Positions 35,458 to 44,415 are shown, numbered from the stretch's first letter. The stretch is 64,000 bases of DNA from Lentzea tibetensis (GCF_007845675.1 NZ_VOBR01000023.1:80809-144808), one strand, 5' to 3'. Notes: generated from the letters alone by a model not told the origin. A program made the numbers and translations.

Positions 35458-36006
35458 TCAGTCATGATCGGCCGGAATGCCGCCGGACACTTTCCGGACC
35501 GGCCGGTGCCGCTCGGTCGTTGAGGGGGATTTCAGGGAGAACGCCGCCAGCAGGTCCCGCCCGAGCTGCGCGGTGCGCGGCGTGCAGACCACGTCGTAGT
35601 AGCGCGCCACCAGCTGGCTGTGCGACACGAAGCCGTGCTGCCCTCGGGTGGCCGCGTAGCGGATGGCACCCGTGACCACCGCGAACGCCACGCCCGCGCC
35701 GAGGCCGATCGCGATCGGCGCCACGCCCGGCGTGGCGGACATCATGGTCAGCAGCAGGCCCACGAACAGGCCGATCCAGGCACCGGAGGCCGCCGACGTG
35801 CCCAGCACGCGTCCCCAGGTCAGCCTGGCGGACACCCGCTCGACGAGCGTCGGTTCGACGCCGACGATCGCGAGACCGCTCACCGGGAACTCGCTCTTCG
35901 CGAGGTGGTCGACGGCTTGCTGGGCCTGCAGATAGGTGTCGTAGGAGCCGATCGGCCAGCCGTCCGGCATCCCAGTTGGCAACGGGCCGTGTGCGACAGT
36001 CATCAT
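35458..36006 (-). CDS. general-stress-protein (YflT-like) membrane protein
   Basis: 182 aa from the ATG at 36006, preceded by GGAAGGACGGAAG; neighbouring ATGs at 36021 and 36003 are possible. Residues about 22-70 form the YflT/general-stress-17M fold (GSYDTYLQAQQAVDHLAKSE, GLAIVGVEPTLVERVS). Two membrane segments follow (SGAWIGLFVGLLLTMMSATPG and APIAIGLGAGVAFAVVTGAI), then a soluble tail VSHSQLVARYYDVVCTP. Relatives are induced by general stress. It lies upstream of, and on the same strand as, the DUF5994 operon, with about 110 nt between. Confidence 0.78.
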   Translation of the reverse strand: MMTVAHGPLPTGMPDGWPIGSYDTYLQAQQAVDHLAKSEFPVSGLAIVGVEPTLVERVSARLTWGRVLGTSAASGAWIGLFVGLLLTMMSATPGVAPIAIGLGAGVAFAVVTGAIRYAATRGQHGFVSHSQLVARYYDVVCTPRTAQLGRDLLAAFSLKSPSTTERHRPVRKVSGGIPADHD

Positions 36007-36199
36007 CTTCCGTCCTTCCATGGCCGCAAAGCCCTCTTACTCTTTCTTACCCAAAAATGGGCTGGCGAATGCCGTACCGGAAATACGCACAGCTGATTCT
36101 CAGTTCCCCGACGGCTGGAAAGTCCCCAGGTGGAGCGCGTAGGGTGTCAGGCAAGTGCCCTGGACCCCGGCGTGAAGCTTCCGACCGAGGGGCATCCCC

Positions 36200-37186
36200 A
36201 TGGCACATCCCGATCAGGTCCTCGCCGCGGCGCCCGCATCCACGTCAGCTCGCCCCGATCCGAAGCCGTTGATCCTGCCCGGCCGGACCATGCGCGACCA
36301 GATCCTGGTCAAGATCTTCGTGTTCATCCCGTTCGCCGCGCTGATCGCGGCGGTGCCGATCGCCTGGGGCTGGGGACTCGGCTGGACCGACATCGCGCTG
36401 GCCGCCGTCTTCTACGCGGTGTCCTGCCTCGGGGTGACGGTCGGCTACCACCGGCACTTCACCCACCGCGCGTTCAAGGCCAAGCGCGGCATGCGCATCG
36501 CACTCGCGGTGGCGGGCGGCCTCGCCGCACAGGGACCGGTGATCGACTGGGTCGCCGATCACCGCAGGCACCACGCGTTCTCCGACCGGGAGGGCGACCC
36601 GCACTCGCCGTGGCTGTTCGGCACCGGACCGGTGGCGCTGGCCAAGGGGTTCTGGCACGCCCACATGGGCTGGCTGTTCGAACGCGTCAGCACCAACAAC
36701 GAGCGGTTCGCCCCGGACATGCTGGCCGACCGCGACCTGCGGATCATCGACCGGCTGTTCCCGCTGTGGGTGGTGCTGACCATCGGGCTGCCCACCCTGC
36801 TGGGCGGGCTGATCACCTGGTCCTGGTGGGGCGCGCTGACCGCGTTCTTCTGGGCGGGTCTCGTGCGGGTGTCGTTCCTGCACCACGTGACGTGGTCGAT
36901 CAACTCGATCTGCCACATGATCGGCGACCGGCCGTTCGCCTCGCGTGACAAGGCCGCGAACTTCTGGCCGCTGGCGATCCTGTCGGCGGGGGAGTCCTGG
37001 CACAACTCGCACCACGCCGACCCGACGTGCGCGCGGCACGGCGTGCTGCGCGGTCAGATCGACATCTCCGCCAGGGTGATCTGGATCTTCGAGAAGCTCG
37101 GCTGGGTGTCCGACGTGCGCTGGACCGACCCGGAGCGCATGGCCCGAATCTTCACCGCGGGCGTTCCTCAGCGAAGAACGAGATGA
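36200..37186 (+). CDS. acyl-CoA (delta-9-type) fatty-acid desaturase
   Basis: 328 aa, ATG with GAGGGG 8 nt upstream. The three histidine boxes that bind the di-iron centre are complete: HRHFTH (84-89), HRRHH (121-125) and SWHNSHHADP near residue 273. Four membrane segments separate them (FVFIPFAALIAAVPIAWGWG, IALAAVFYAVSCLGV, LFPLWVVLTIGLPTLLGG, WWGALTAFFWAGLV). It inserts a double bond into acyl chains and so controls membrane fluidity. The electron donor is not in the window. It is divergent from the general-stress-protein gene with 193 nt between starts. Confidence 0.93.
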   Translation: MAHPDQVLAAAPASTSARPDPKPLILPGRTMRDQILVKIFVFIPFAALIAAVPIAWGWGLGWTDIALAAVFYAVSCLGVTVGYHRHFTHRAFKAKRGMRIALAVAGGLAAQGPVIDWVADHRRHHAFSDREGDPHSPWLFGTGPVALAKGFWHAHMGWLFERVSTNNERFAPDMLADRDLRIIDRLFPLWVVLTIGLPTLLGGLITWSWWGALTAFFWAGLVRVSFLHHVTWSINSICHMIGDRPFASRDKAANFWPLAILSAGESWHNSHHADPTCARHGVLRGQIDISARVIWIFEKLGWVSDVRWTDPERMARIFTAGVPQRRTR

Positions 37187-37231
37187 CAGCCGCTCACGCC
37201 GGCCCGAGTGTCCACAGTGGTCTGACCGAGG

Positions 37232-37390
37232 TCAGGCGGACTTCGGTTCCTCCGGCATGTCCGCCGGCTCGAGGAACAGGTCCACGTGCGTGGGCTTGTT
37301 GTCGTTGGGCGCGCTGGAGGTCGCGACCGGCTGGGTCGCGTCCGGGTGGCTGAACAGCCCGTCCACCGGGCGTGCGTTCGTGTCGTTCAT
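37232..37390 (-). CDS. small acidic peptide of unknown function
   Basis: 52 aa from the ATG at 37390 (MNDTNARPVDGLFSHPDATQ). It continues through PNDNKPTHVDLFLEPADMPE. Nearly every codon ends in G or C, which supports real translation, although the ribosome site (GGAAAAC) is weak. No Cys, no signal peptide. It could be a secreted-peptide precursor or a small regulator. It is convergent with the desaturase gene and lies about 300 nt before ilvD. Confidence 0.55.
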   Translation of the reverse strand: MNDTNARPVDGLFSHPDATQPVATSSAPNDNKPTHVDLFLEPADMPEEPKSA

Positions 37391-37548
37391 GTTTTCCGAC
37401 TTTCTCCGCGTCCGATGCGTGCACAGGGCTGGTGGTGCTGGAGCCGGAACGGCTGCACGGCGCGGGGGTGCGGGGCGCTCGTTCGAGTCGACCCCTGATG
37501 CTGCTGACGGTACACCTGTCCGGTGGTCGACACCGGTCAACCCCGCAG

Positions 37549-37689
37549 ATGTCCGAAACGGCGCTGTCGTTCCACGAGGTGGAGGTGTCCGAGGTCACCA
37601 CCTTCCGGAACCAGGGCACCAGGCAGTGCGTGGACGGCAGCTGCAAAGTACGGGCGGTCCAGCGAGAAATCGCCGGGCCGGGCCACTAG
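37549..37689 (+). CDS. small two-cysteine ORF in the ilvD leader region
   Basis: 46 aa from the ATG at 37549 (MSETALSFHEVEVSEVTTFR), ending with a tail that contains QCVDGSCKVRAVQRE. G/C is the third base in about 40 of 45 codons, which is coding-like, and the stop is 9 nt before the ilvD start. There is no clear ribosome site, and the opposite strand is also open, so it may be spurious. If translated, it would be coupled to ilvD or be a peptide precursor. The remaining ~160 nt upstream hold nothing that I recognise. Confidence 0.35.
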   Translation: MSETALSFHEVEVSEVTTFRNQGTRQCVDGSCKVRAVQREIAGPGH

Positions 37690-37698
37690 GTTCGGGGC

Positions 37699-39396
37699 AT
37701 GAGCGAGAACCCGGACATCAAGCCGCGCAGCCGCGACGTCACCGACGGACTGGAGCGCACCGCCGCGCGCGGGATGCTGCGGGCCGTCGGCATGGGCGAC
37801 GACGACTGGGTGAAGCCGCAGATCGGCGTCGCGTCGTCGTGGAACGAGATCACGCCGTGCAACCTGTCGCTGGACCGGCTCGCGAAGGCGAGCAAGGACG
37901 GGGTGCACGCGGCGGGCGGGTATCCGCTGGAGTTCGGCACGATCTCGGTGTCCGACGGCATCTCGATGGGGCACGAGGGCATGCACTTCTCGCTGGTGTC
38001 GCGGGAGGTGATCGCGGACAGCGTGGAGACGGTGATGCAGGCCGAGCGGCTGGACGGCTCGGTGCTGCTCGCGGGCTGCGACAAGTCGTTGCCGGGGATG
38101 CTGATGGCCGCGGCGCGGCTCGACCTGGCCAGCGTGTTCCTCTACGCGGGGTCGATCCTGCCCGGCCGGGTCACGCTGTCGGACGGCAGTGAGCGCGAGG
38201 TGACGATCATCGACGCGTTCGAGGCCGTCGGGGCGTGCTCGAGGGGGTTGATGAGCCGGGCGGACGTCGACCTGATCGAGCGGGCGATCTGTCCCGGTGA
38301 GGGCGCGTGCGGCGGCATGTACACCGCGAACACGATGGCCAGTGCGGCCGAGGCGCTCGGGATGTCGCTGCCCGGCAGCGCGGCCCCGCCCGCGACGGAC
38401 CGGCGGCGTGACGGGTTCGCGCGGAAGTCCGGGCAGGCCGTGGTCGAGATGCTGCGCAAGGGGATCACCGCGCGGCAGGTCATGACGCGCGAGGCGTTCG
38501 AGAACGCGATCGCCGTCGTGATGGCGTTCGGCGGCTCGACGAACGCCGTGCTGCACCTGCTGGCCATCGCGCACGAGGCGGAGGTCGAGCTCAGTCTGGA
38601 CGACTTCACCCGCATCGGCGCGAAGGTGCCGCACCTGGCGGACGTGAAGCCGTTCGGGCGGCACGTGATGACCGACGTCGACCGCATCGGTGGCGTGCCC
38701 GTGGTGATGAAAGCGTTGCTGGACGCGGGCTTGCTCCACGGCGACTGCCTGACCGTCACCGGGCGCACGATCGCGGAGAACCTCGCCGACATCGCGCCGC
38801 CTGACCTGGACGGCACGGTGCTGCGGGCCATGGAGAAGCCGATCCACCGCACCGGTGGCATCACGATCCTGCGCGGCTCGCTGGCTCCGGAGGGTGCGGT
38901 GGTGAAGTCCGCCGGGTTCGACTCGGACGTGTTCACCGGCACCGCCAGGGTGTTCGACCGCGAGCGCGCCGCGATGGACGCGCTGGAGGACGGCACGATC
39001 ACCGCGGGCGACGTCGTGGTCATCCGCTACGAGGGGCCCAAGGGCGGGCCGGGGATGCGCGAGATGCTCGCCATCACCGCGGCGATCAAGGGTGCGGGAC
39101 TGGGCAAGGACGTCCTGCTGCTCACCGACGGCCGGTTCTCCGGTGGCACCACGGGTTTGTGCGTCGGCCACGTCGCGCCGGAGGCGGCGGACGGCGGGCC
39201 CATCGCGTTCGTCCGCGACGGCGACCCGATCACGCTGAACGTCGCTTCCGGCACGCTGGACGTCGCGGTCGACGACGCCGAGATGGCGGCCCGTCGCGAC
39301 GGCTGGGAACCGCTGCCGCCGCGCTACCCGCGCGGTGTGCTGGCCAAGTACGCCAAGCTCGTCGGCTCGGCTTCCGGTGGCGCCGTCTGCGGCTAA
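37699..39396 (+). CDS. ilvD: dihydroxy-acid dehydratase
   Basis: 565 aa, full length. It has [19 protein letters not shown] (Fe-S cluster Cys about residue 127), [13 protein letters not shown] (Cys54) and [20 protein letters not shown] with the third Cys, plus the C-terminal [20 protein letters not shown] loop. It dehydrates 2,3-dihydroxy-isovalerate and 2,3-dihydroxy-3-methylvalerate to the 2-keto acids in valine, leucine and isoleucine synthesis. No other branched-chain genes are next to it, as is common in actinomycetes. Its TAA overlaps the stop of the convergent TetR gene. Confidence 0.96.
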   Translation: MSENPDIKPRSRDVTDGLERTAARGMLRAVGMGDDDWVKPQIGVASSWNEITPCNLSLDRLAKASKDGVHAAGGYPLEFGTISVSDGISMGHEGMHFSLVSREVIADSVETVMQAERLDGSVLLAGCDKSLPGMLMAAARLDLASVFLYAGSILPGRVTLSDGSEREVTIIDAFEAVGACSRGLMSRADVDLIERAICPGEGACGGMYTANTMASAAEALGMSLPGSAAPPATDRRRDGFARKSGQAVVEMLRKGITARQVMTREAFENAIAVVMAFGGSTNAVLHLLAIAHEAEVELSLDDFTRIGAKVPHLADVKPFGRHVMTDVDRIGGVPVVMKALLDAGLLHGDCLTVTGRTIAENLADIAPPDLDGTVLRAMEKPIHRTGGITILRGSLAPEGAVVKSAGFDSDVFTGTARVFDRERAAMDALEDGTITAGDVVVIRYEGPKGGPGMREMLAITAAIKGAGLGKDVLLLTDGRFSGGTTGLCVGHVAPEAADGGPIAFVRDGDPITLNVASGTLDVAVDDAEMAARRDGWEPLPPRYPRGVLAKYAKLVGSASGGAVCG

Positions 39397-39962
39397 CGGG
39401 GGAGCACGGCCAGAGCGGTCTCGGCGATCTCGTGCAGTGAGGTCTTCCCGGCCTTGCCGAGCGCCTCGATGCCGCGCAGGACGGCCAGCAGCAGGCCGGC
39501 GAGCGCGCGCGGGTCGGCGTCCGGCGCGATGTCGCCGTGCCGCTGTGCCTGCGTCACGCACCTGGTGAGCAGGTCCTCCAGTTCCTCGAACGCCCGCCGC
39601 GCGCGGGTCGTCACGTCGGCGTCCTGGCCGGCCAGTTCGGTGGTGCCCTTGGCGAGCAGGCACCCGCGGAGGTCGCTGCCCGCGGCCACCGCGACGACGT
39701 GTGCCCGCAGCCGCTCGAAAGCCGTGGAATCGGGGCCTTCCAACGACTTGCGCACCTGGTCCACCACCTCGGTGCAGTAGCCGTCGAACACCCGCACGAA
39801 CAGCTGGTGCTTGTCGCCGAACGCGCCGTAGAGGCTGCCCTTGCCGAGTCCGGTGGCCGCGAGGACGTCGTCCACGCTCGTGCCCGCGTAGCCGGTCGAC
39901 CAGAACTGGTCGCGCACCGCGCGGAGAACCGTCACCTCGTCGAACTTCCTCGGCCTCGCCAT
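39393..39962 (-). CDS. TetR-family repressor of the adjacent dehydrogenase gene
   Basis: 189 aa, ATG start. The N-terminal HTH reads [20 protein letters not shown], then [28 protein letters not shown], as in AcrR/TetR proteins of the TetR_C_7 or AefR group. The C-terminal ligand domain includes [20 protein letters not shown]. It is divergent from the SDR gene with a perfect 8-bp-armed palindrome between them, so it very probably represses that gene and perhaps itself. The ligand is unknown. Confidence 0.9.
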   Translation of the reverse strand: MARPRKFDEVTVLRAVRDQFWSTGYAGTSVDDVLAATGLGKGSLYGAFGDKHQLFVRVFDGYCTEVVDQVRKSLEGPDSTAFERLRAHVVAVAAGSDLRGCLLAKGTTELAGQDADVTTRARRAFEELEDLLTRCVTQAQRHGDIAPDADPRALAGLLLAVLRGIEALGKAGKTSLHEIAETALAVLPR

Positions 39963-40003
39963 GCCATCAGCATAGTTGACGAAACGGTCCAGAACTGCCT
40001 AGG

Positions 40004-40025
40004 TTATGGACCAATCCGTCCATAA
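40004..40025. promoter_or_regulatory. TetR operator between divergent genes
   Basis: TTATGGAC and GTCCATAA form a perfect inverted repeat with a 6-bp spacer CAATCC. It lies 14 bp before the SDR start and 41 bp from the tetR start. A related half site, CGGTCC, lies at about 39985. Confidence 0.7.
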
Positions 40026-40039
40026 CAGTGGGAGTCGCC

Positions 40040-40777
40040 ATGCAGGGCAAAGTCGCCGTCGTGACCGGTGGGAGCACCGGCATCGGCCGGGCCATCGCGG
40101 CCCGGTTCGTCGCCGAAGGTGCGCGCGTCGTCATCACCGGCCGCCGCAAGCCCGAGCTGGACGCCGCCGTCGAGGCCATCGGGCGTGGCGTGCGGGGCGT
40201 GCACGCCGACTCGTCCGATCTCGGCGACCTGGACGCGCTCTACCGGAGCGTTCAGGAAGAAGAAGGCCGGATCGACGTGCTCGTCGCGAACGCGGGCGGC
40301 GGCGTCGCGAACGTGCTCGGTTCCATCACGGAGGAGGAGTTCGACTCGACGTTCGGCACCAACGTCAAGGGCGTGCTGTTCACCGTGCAGAAGGCGTTGC
40401 CGCTGCTCGCGGACGGGGCGTCGGTGATCCTCACCGGCTCGACCACCTCGATCAAGGCCGAGGCGGGCATCAGCGTCTACGCGGCGAGCAAGGCGGCGGT
40501 GCGCAACCTCGCGCGCGGCTGGGTGCTCGATCTCAAGGGGCGCGACGTGCGCGTCAACGTGCTCAGCCCCGGACCGACCGACACCCCCGGCATGCGCGGA
40601 CTCGCGGAGCCGGGGCAGGAGCAGGCGCTCGTCGACGCGTTCGCGGCGCGGGTGCCGCTGGGCCGCGTCGCCGATCCCGCCGAGATCGCCGGTGCCGCGG
40701 TGTTTCTCGCGTCGAACGACTCGGGCTTCGTCAACGGTGTCGAACTGTTCGTCGACGGCGGCTTCGCGCAGGTCTGA
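40040..40777 (+). CDS. short-chain dehydrogenase/reductase
   Basis: 245 aa. The ATG at 40040 has GGGAG 7 nt upstream. It has a classical SDR fold: VVTGGSTGIGRAIA (cofactor loop), VLVANAGGGVANVL (NAG motif), SVILTGSTTSIKAEAG (catalytic Ser), VYAASKAAVRNLARGW (YxxxK) and VLSPGPTDTPGM. It oxidises or reduces an alcohol or ketone with NAD(P)(H). The R in VVITGRRKPEL after beta-2 suggests NADPH. It is under a TetR operator, as in many detoxification SDRs. Confidence 0.9.
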   Translation: MQGKVAVVTGGSTGIGRAIAARFVAEGARVVITGRRKPELDAAVEAIGRGVRGVHADSSDLGDLDALYRSVQEEEGRIDVLVANAGGGVANVLGSITEEEFDSTFGTNVKGVLFTVQKALPLLADGASVILTGSTTSIKAEAGISVYAASKAAVRNLARGWVLDLKGRDVRVNVLSPGPTDTPGMRGLAEPGQEQALVDAFAARVPLGRVADPAEIAGAAVFLASNDSGFVNGVELFVDGGFAQV

Positions 40778-40780
40778 CGA

Positions 40781-41368
40781 TCACCCTGGAGTGACGGCGC
40801 CGGCGATCACCGCGGTCACGACCTTGCCGACGGCGTCCGGTGCGACGGCCTCCCCGCCGGCGAACAGCATGTGGGCGGCGCCGATCAGCGTCGGCGCGAG
40901 GGTGGTGATGTCGGCGTCCGCCTTCAGGCGGCCGAGCTCGCGTTCGGCGGTGAGGTAGCCGGCGATCGCGCCTGCCGCCTCGGCCAGCAAAGGGACGCCC
41001 TTCGACCCGGTCTGGCGGAGGCGGGCGCGCAGGTCGTCGCGGAAGATCACGAGGCTGACGATGGCCACGGCGACCGACTCGAACAGCGCCGTCAGGGCAT
41101 CGGTGAGGTTGCCCGCGACGGTGCCGGTGCCCGCGGCCGCCCGCAGGGTCTCGGCCCGCGCGTCGAACCGGGCGATGCGGTCCTGCACGAGCTCGGCGAG
41201 GAACGCGTCGAAGTCCGCGAAGTGCCGGTGCAGCACGCCCTTGGCGCAGCCCGCCTCCGCGGTGACCGCGCGGCTGGTCAGCGCGCTCGGGCCGGAGCGG
41301 ACCAGGATGCGCTCGGCGGCGTCGAACAGCTGCTCGCGCACGTCGCGAATGGCCACCCCTGTCGGCAC
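40781..41368 (-). CDS. TetR-family regulator
   Basis: 195 aa from the GTG at 41368, with GGAAGG 12 nt upstream; an upstream ATG at 41407 overlaps the operator. The N-terminal HTH reads QLFDAAERILVRSGPSALTS, then RAVTAEAGCAKGVLHRHFADFDAFLAEL. The ligand domain is all-helical (AVAIVSLVIFRDDLRARLRQ). It is divergent from the methyltransferase gene, with two GTGGGC/GCCCAC palindromes between them, 21 bp apart. It probably represses both directions. Confidence 0.88.
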   Translation of the reverse strand: MPTGVAIRDVREQLFDAAERILVRSGPSALTSRAVTAEAGCAKGVLHRHFADFDAFLAELVQDRIARFDARAETLRAAAGTGTVAGNLTDALTALFESVAVAIVSLVIFRDDLRARLRQTGSKGVPLLAEAAGAIAGYLTAERELGRLKADADITTLAPTLIGAAHMLFAGGEAVAPDAVGKVVTAVIAGAVTPG

Positions 41369-41391
41369 TGAACCAGCCTTCCTGTTGACGA

Positions 41392-41428
41392 GTGGGCATG
41401 TGCCCACTCATAGTGGGCGCATGCCCAC
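41392..41428. promoter_or_regulatory. tandem TetR operators overlapping the methyltransferase start
   Basis: GTGGGCATGTGCCCAC (41392-41407) and GTGGGCGCATGCCCAC (41413-41428) are two palindromes with GTGGGC/GCCCAC arms, centres 21 bp apart, or two helical turns. The ATG of the methyltransferase lies at 41421, inside the second. Confidence 0.7.
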
Positions 41429-42200
41429 AGTACCGTCCGAGCCCCACGACCTGCGGGCCGCTGCCGAGTCGTTCGGCGCGGATCCCGAGCGCTACGACCG
41501 GTCCCGTCCCCGCTACCCGGCCGCGATGGTCGACGCGATCATCGCGGTCAGCCCCGGACGCGACGTGCTCGACGTCGGGGTCGGCACCGGCATCGCCGCG
41601 CGGCAGTTCCAGGCCGCCGGGTGCCGGGTGCTCGGTGTCGACCCCGACGCGCGGATGGCCGAGTTCGCCCGCCGCGGCGGGATCGACGTCGAGGTGGCCG
41701 CGTTCGAGACGTGGCAGACGACGCGCGTGTTCGACCTCGTCGTGTCCGGGCAGGCCTGGCACTGGGTCGACCCCGTCGCCGGTGCGGCCAAGGCGGCCGA
41801 GGTGCTGCGGCCCGGCGGCCAGATCGCCTTGTTCTGGAACGTCTTCCAGCTGCCGCCCGACCTGGTGGACGCGTGCGCCGAGGTCCACCGCCGGGTGATG
41901 CCCGGTCCGCTGGCCGAGATGGCGACCAGGCCCGCGCTCGACGGGTACTCGATGTTGTGCGACCGGGCCGCCGACGGGCTTCGGGGTGCGTTCGACGAGC
42001 CCGAGCGGTGGCGCTTCGAGTGGACCTGCGAGTACACGAAGGACGAATGGCTGGACGTGCTGCCCACGCAGGGTGGCTACTCGCAGCTGCCGCCCGCGCG
42101 GCTCGCCGAGCTGCTGGCCGGGCTCGGGGACGCGGTCGGGGACGGCTTCACCGCCGAGTACACGACCGTGCTGGTCACCGCGGAGCGTCGTGCGGGCTGA
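41421..42200 (+). CDS. class I SAM-dependent methyltransferase
   Basis: 259 aa from the ATG at 41421 (MPTVPSEPHDLRAAAESFGA); this start leaves almost no leader, so translation is probably leaderless. RYDRSRPRYPAAMVDAI precedes motif I (VLDVGVGTGIAARQF), then VLGVDPDARM, then SGQAWHWVDPVAGAAKAAEV (post-I and motif II) and RPGGQIALFWN. This matches small-molecule methyltransferases of the Methyltransf_11 type. The substrate is unknown. It is regulated by the divergent TetR protein and overlaps the following kinase-like gene by 11 nt. Confidence 0.87.
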   Translation: MPTVPSEPHDLRAAAESFGADPERYDRSRPRYPAAMVDAIIAVSPGRDVLDVGVGTGIAARQFQAAGCRVLGVDPDARMAEFARRGGIDVEVAAFETWQTTRVFDLVVSGQAWHWVDPVAGAAKAAEVLRPGGQIALFWNVFQLPPDLVDACAEVHRRVMPGPLAEMATRPALDGYSMLCDRAADGLRGAFDEPERWRFEWTCEYTKDEWLDVLPTQGGYSQLPPARLAELLAGLGDAVGDGFTAEYTTVLVTAERRAG

Positions 42201-42801
42201 GCTGCGGCACGTCTACTGGATCGGCGGCGGCAGCGGCGGGGGCAAGTCGACCGTCGCCCGGCAGCTCGCCGCGCGGCACGGGCTGCGCGTGTACTCGACC
42301 GACCACGCGATGGCCGACCACGCGCGCCGCAGCACACCGGGGGACGCGCCGTTCCTGAACGAGTTCATGGCCATGGACATGGACGAGCGGTGGGTGCGGC
42401 GGTCGCCGGAGGTCATGCTCGAGACGTTCCACTGGTTCCGCGGCGAGTGCTTCGGCCTGATCGTCGACGACCTGCTGCGGCTGCCCGCCGGAACCCGCGT
42501 GGTCGTCGAGGGCTTCAGGTTGTTGCCGCACCTGGTGAAACCGCTGCTCGCCGAGCCGCGCAACGCGGTGTGGCTGTTGCCGACGCCCGAGTTCCGGGTG
42601 GCCGCGTTCGACCGGCGCGGCTGGCACATCCCCGGCAGGACGAGCGATCCCGCACGGGCACGGGACAACCTGCTCGAACGCGACCGGATGTTCACCGATC
42701 GGCTGGCTGAGGAGACCGCGCGCCTCGGACTGCCCGCCATCGAGGTGGAGCTGGGCGAAGAGGAGCTCGCCGAGCGGGTGGCGCGAGCGTTCGGGCTGTG
42801 A
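42190..42801 (+). CDS. P-loop nucleotide kinase-like protein
   Basis: 203 aa from the GTG at 42190, inside the end of the methyltransferase gene (11-nt overlap). Walker A is WIGGGSGGGKSTVARQLA (residues about 9-26). VYSTDHAMADHAR resembles the nucleoside/cytidylate-kinase substrate region. RVVVEGFRLLPHLV is the Walker B-like strand, and DRRGWHIPGRTSDPARA may be the lid. These proteins phosphorylate small molecules or act as ATP-dependent switches. It is co-transcribed with the methyltransferase. Confidence 0.8.
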   Translation: MRAELRHVYWIGGGSGGGKSTVARQLAARHGLRVYSTDHAMADHARRSTPGDAPFLNEFMAMDMDERWVRRSPEVMLETFHWFRGECFGLIVDDLLRLPAGTRVVVEGFRLLPHLVKPLLAEPRNAVWLLPTPEFRVAAFDRRGWHIPGRTSDPARARDNLLERDRMFTDRLAEETARLGLPAIEVELGEEELAERVARAFGL

Positions 42802-42960
42802 GGCCTGTTGAGAGCGGTCGTTTCGATCATGGCGGACCGGGTGCCAAGAATTTTTGTGCAGAATGTCGAAAGCGCTGTGCCCTCGTTCGACGCGGAAGCA
42901 ACGGCTGATCACAGGCGTCCGGAGTGGCCGGACCCCAGCCAGGTACCACTAGGAGCGGCA

Positions 42961-43323
42961 ATGCGGTTTCTGCTGATGCACCGGCTCGACGAGCGCCTCC
43001 CCGAGGCGTGGAACCCGAGCCAGGAGTTCATCGAGAAGATGGGCGCCTTCATCCAGGACTCGATCGACAAGGGCATCCTGATCACCGGCGAAGGTGTCCA
43101 CCCGTCCGAGAAGGGGGCGAAGGTGCGCAAGGCCCGCGGCAGCGGGATCACCTCGACGGACGGGCCGTTCACCGAGGCCAAGGAGGTCATCGGCGGCTTC
43201 GCGTTGATCAACGCCGAGGACAAGGCCGCGGCCGTCGAGTTCGCCAAACTGTACGCCGAGCTGTTCGACGAGATCGAGGTCGAGGTGCGCCAGGTCGTCG
43301 AGTTCGAGGACCTGCCCTCCTGA
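42961..43323 (+). CDS. YCII-related (DGPF-domain) protein
   Basis: 120 aa. The ATG at 42961 (MRFLLMHRLDERLPEAW) follows AGGAG. The longer frame upstream has no homology. The DGPFTEAKEVIGGFALI motif and the dimeric alpha/beta-barrel pattern (AVEFAKLYAELFDEIEVEVR) define the YCII/DGPF family. These small proteins often lie beside ECF sigma factors and may bind small molecules, but no activity is proven. A 15-bp-stem terminator follows the stop. Confidence 0.88.
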   Translation: MRFLLMHRLDERLPEAWNPSQEFIEKMGAFIQDSIDKGILITGEGVHPSEKGAKVRKARGSGITSTDGPFTEAKEVIGGFALINAEDKAAAVEFAKLYAELFDEIEVEVRQVVEFEDLPS

Positions 43324-43338
43324 CACCGGACGGGGGTC

Positions 43339-43378
43339 GGTCCGCCCAGCGGACCGGCCTGGTTCCGCTGGGCGGACC
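43339..43378 (+). terminator. hairpin terminator after the DGPF gene
   Basis: A 15-bp stem (GGTCCGCCCAGCGGA and its complement) encloses a 10-nt loop, 16 nt past the stop codon. Confidence 0.8.
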
Positions 43379-43467
43379 AACCGCGGTGAATATGAGGATT
43401 CTTCGCTAACGAAGTGCTGGGGTGTGGCGACCCCCAGTACGGACAAGATCAATGCGAAGGAGCTTCC

Positions 43468-44415
43468 ATGCGTTTCCCCGTCGCCACGGCAGCGGTCGCC
43501 CTGGTGCTCGCCACCCTCCCCGTCACGGCGCAGGCCGCGCCCTCCGGTTGCGTGTGGACACCCACCGCTTTGCCCATGCACGACGGCATCAAGCGCGAGC
43601 GGGTCGTCGGGATGTCCCCGGACGGGTCCGTCGCGGTCGGTGACGGCACCGAGGACGGCACGTTGGAGACCCGGCTCCGCGGCCTGCTGTGGTTCGGGTC
43701 CACCCTGGTGGAGATGCCGAACGGTGGCTGGGGCGACACCGTCGACAACGGACCGAACGACGTGAACAACTCCGGCGTCGTGGCCGGCTACACCTACGAC
43801 AACGACAACGGCCTGTCACGGCCGTACCGGTACCGCGACGGTCACTACGAGTGGCTCCCGGTGCCCGCCGGGCTCGACGGCATCGCGACCGACATCAACG
43901 AGGCCGGTGACATCGCGGGCTGGCTGCTCGACAGCAGGGGCGTCACGTCGACGATCCTGTGGCGCGCCGGGCAGCCCTCCGTGATCATCGGCGCGGGCCA
44001 GCCGATCGGTCTCGACGACGCGGGTCGCGTCGTCACGGACCAGGGGCTGATCTGGTCCCCCGACGGTTCGACGCGCACCATCAAGCAGCGTCGTGACGCC
44101 AAGCCGCGGAAGTACGCGAACGGCCGCGTCATCGGGCAGACCCGTGCCGGCCGTGAAGAGCTCGTCGAGTGGAACCTCGACGGCGTCGTCACGCGCGTCC
44201 TGCCGGGCGGCCGCCTCGCGGAGGGGATCAACGGGAGCGGCGTGGTCGCGGGCTCGTACCAGGAGCCGGGCGGGAAGTCGGGCTGGGCGATCTGGAGCGG
44301 TGGCTCGGTGCAGTTCATCGACGGCTACGCGGGCGGGATCACCGAGAACGGCATCGCGTTCGGCGAGAACGTGATCGCGGGCGTGTCCCGTGCGGTGGTC
44401 TTCCACTGCCGCTGA
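43468..44415 (+). CDS. secreted beta-propeller-like (HAF-repeat-like) protein
   Basis: 315 aa. The ATG at 43468 follows GAAGGAGC. Residues 1-24 are a signal peptide (MRFPVATAAVALVLATLPVT, cleavage near AQAAP). The rest is built of repeated VVGMSPDGSVAVGD, VNNSGVVAGYTYDND, INEAGDIAGWLLD, LDDAGRVVTD and INGSGVVAGSYQ units, each a beta-strand block, as in HAF-repeat and propeller-like proteins. An enzymatic motif is absent. It probably binds something outside the cell. Flanking terminators show that it is monocistronic. Confidence 0.75.
   Translation: MRFPVATAAVALVLATLPVTAQAAPSGCVWTPTALPMHDGIKRERVVGMSPDGSVAVGDGTEDGTLETRLRGLLWFGSTLVEMPNGGWGDTVDNGPNDVNNSGVVAGYTYDNDNGLSRPYRYRDGHYEWLPVPAGLDGIATDINEAGDIAGWLLDSRGVTSTILWRAGQPSVIIGAGQPIGLDDAGRVVTDQGLIWSPDGSTRTIKQRRDAKPRKYANGRVIGQTRAGREELVEWNLDGVVTRVLPGGRLAEGINGSGVVAGSYQEPGGKSGWAIWSGGSVQFIDGYAGGITENGIAFGENVIAGVSRAVVFHCR

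Noticed and set aside
37232-37390. Lanthipeptide or graspetide precursor
   Set aside because: It has no Cys and no T-x-E-type core motif, and no maturation enzyme (LanM/LanB, ATP-grasp) lies nearby.
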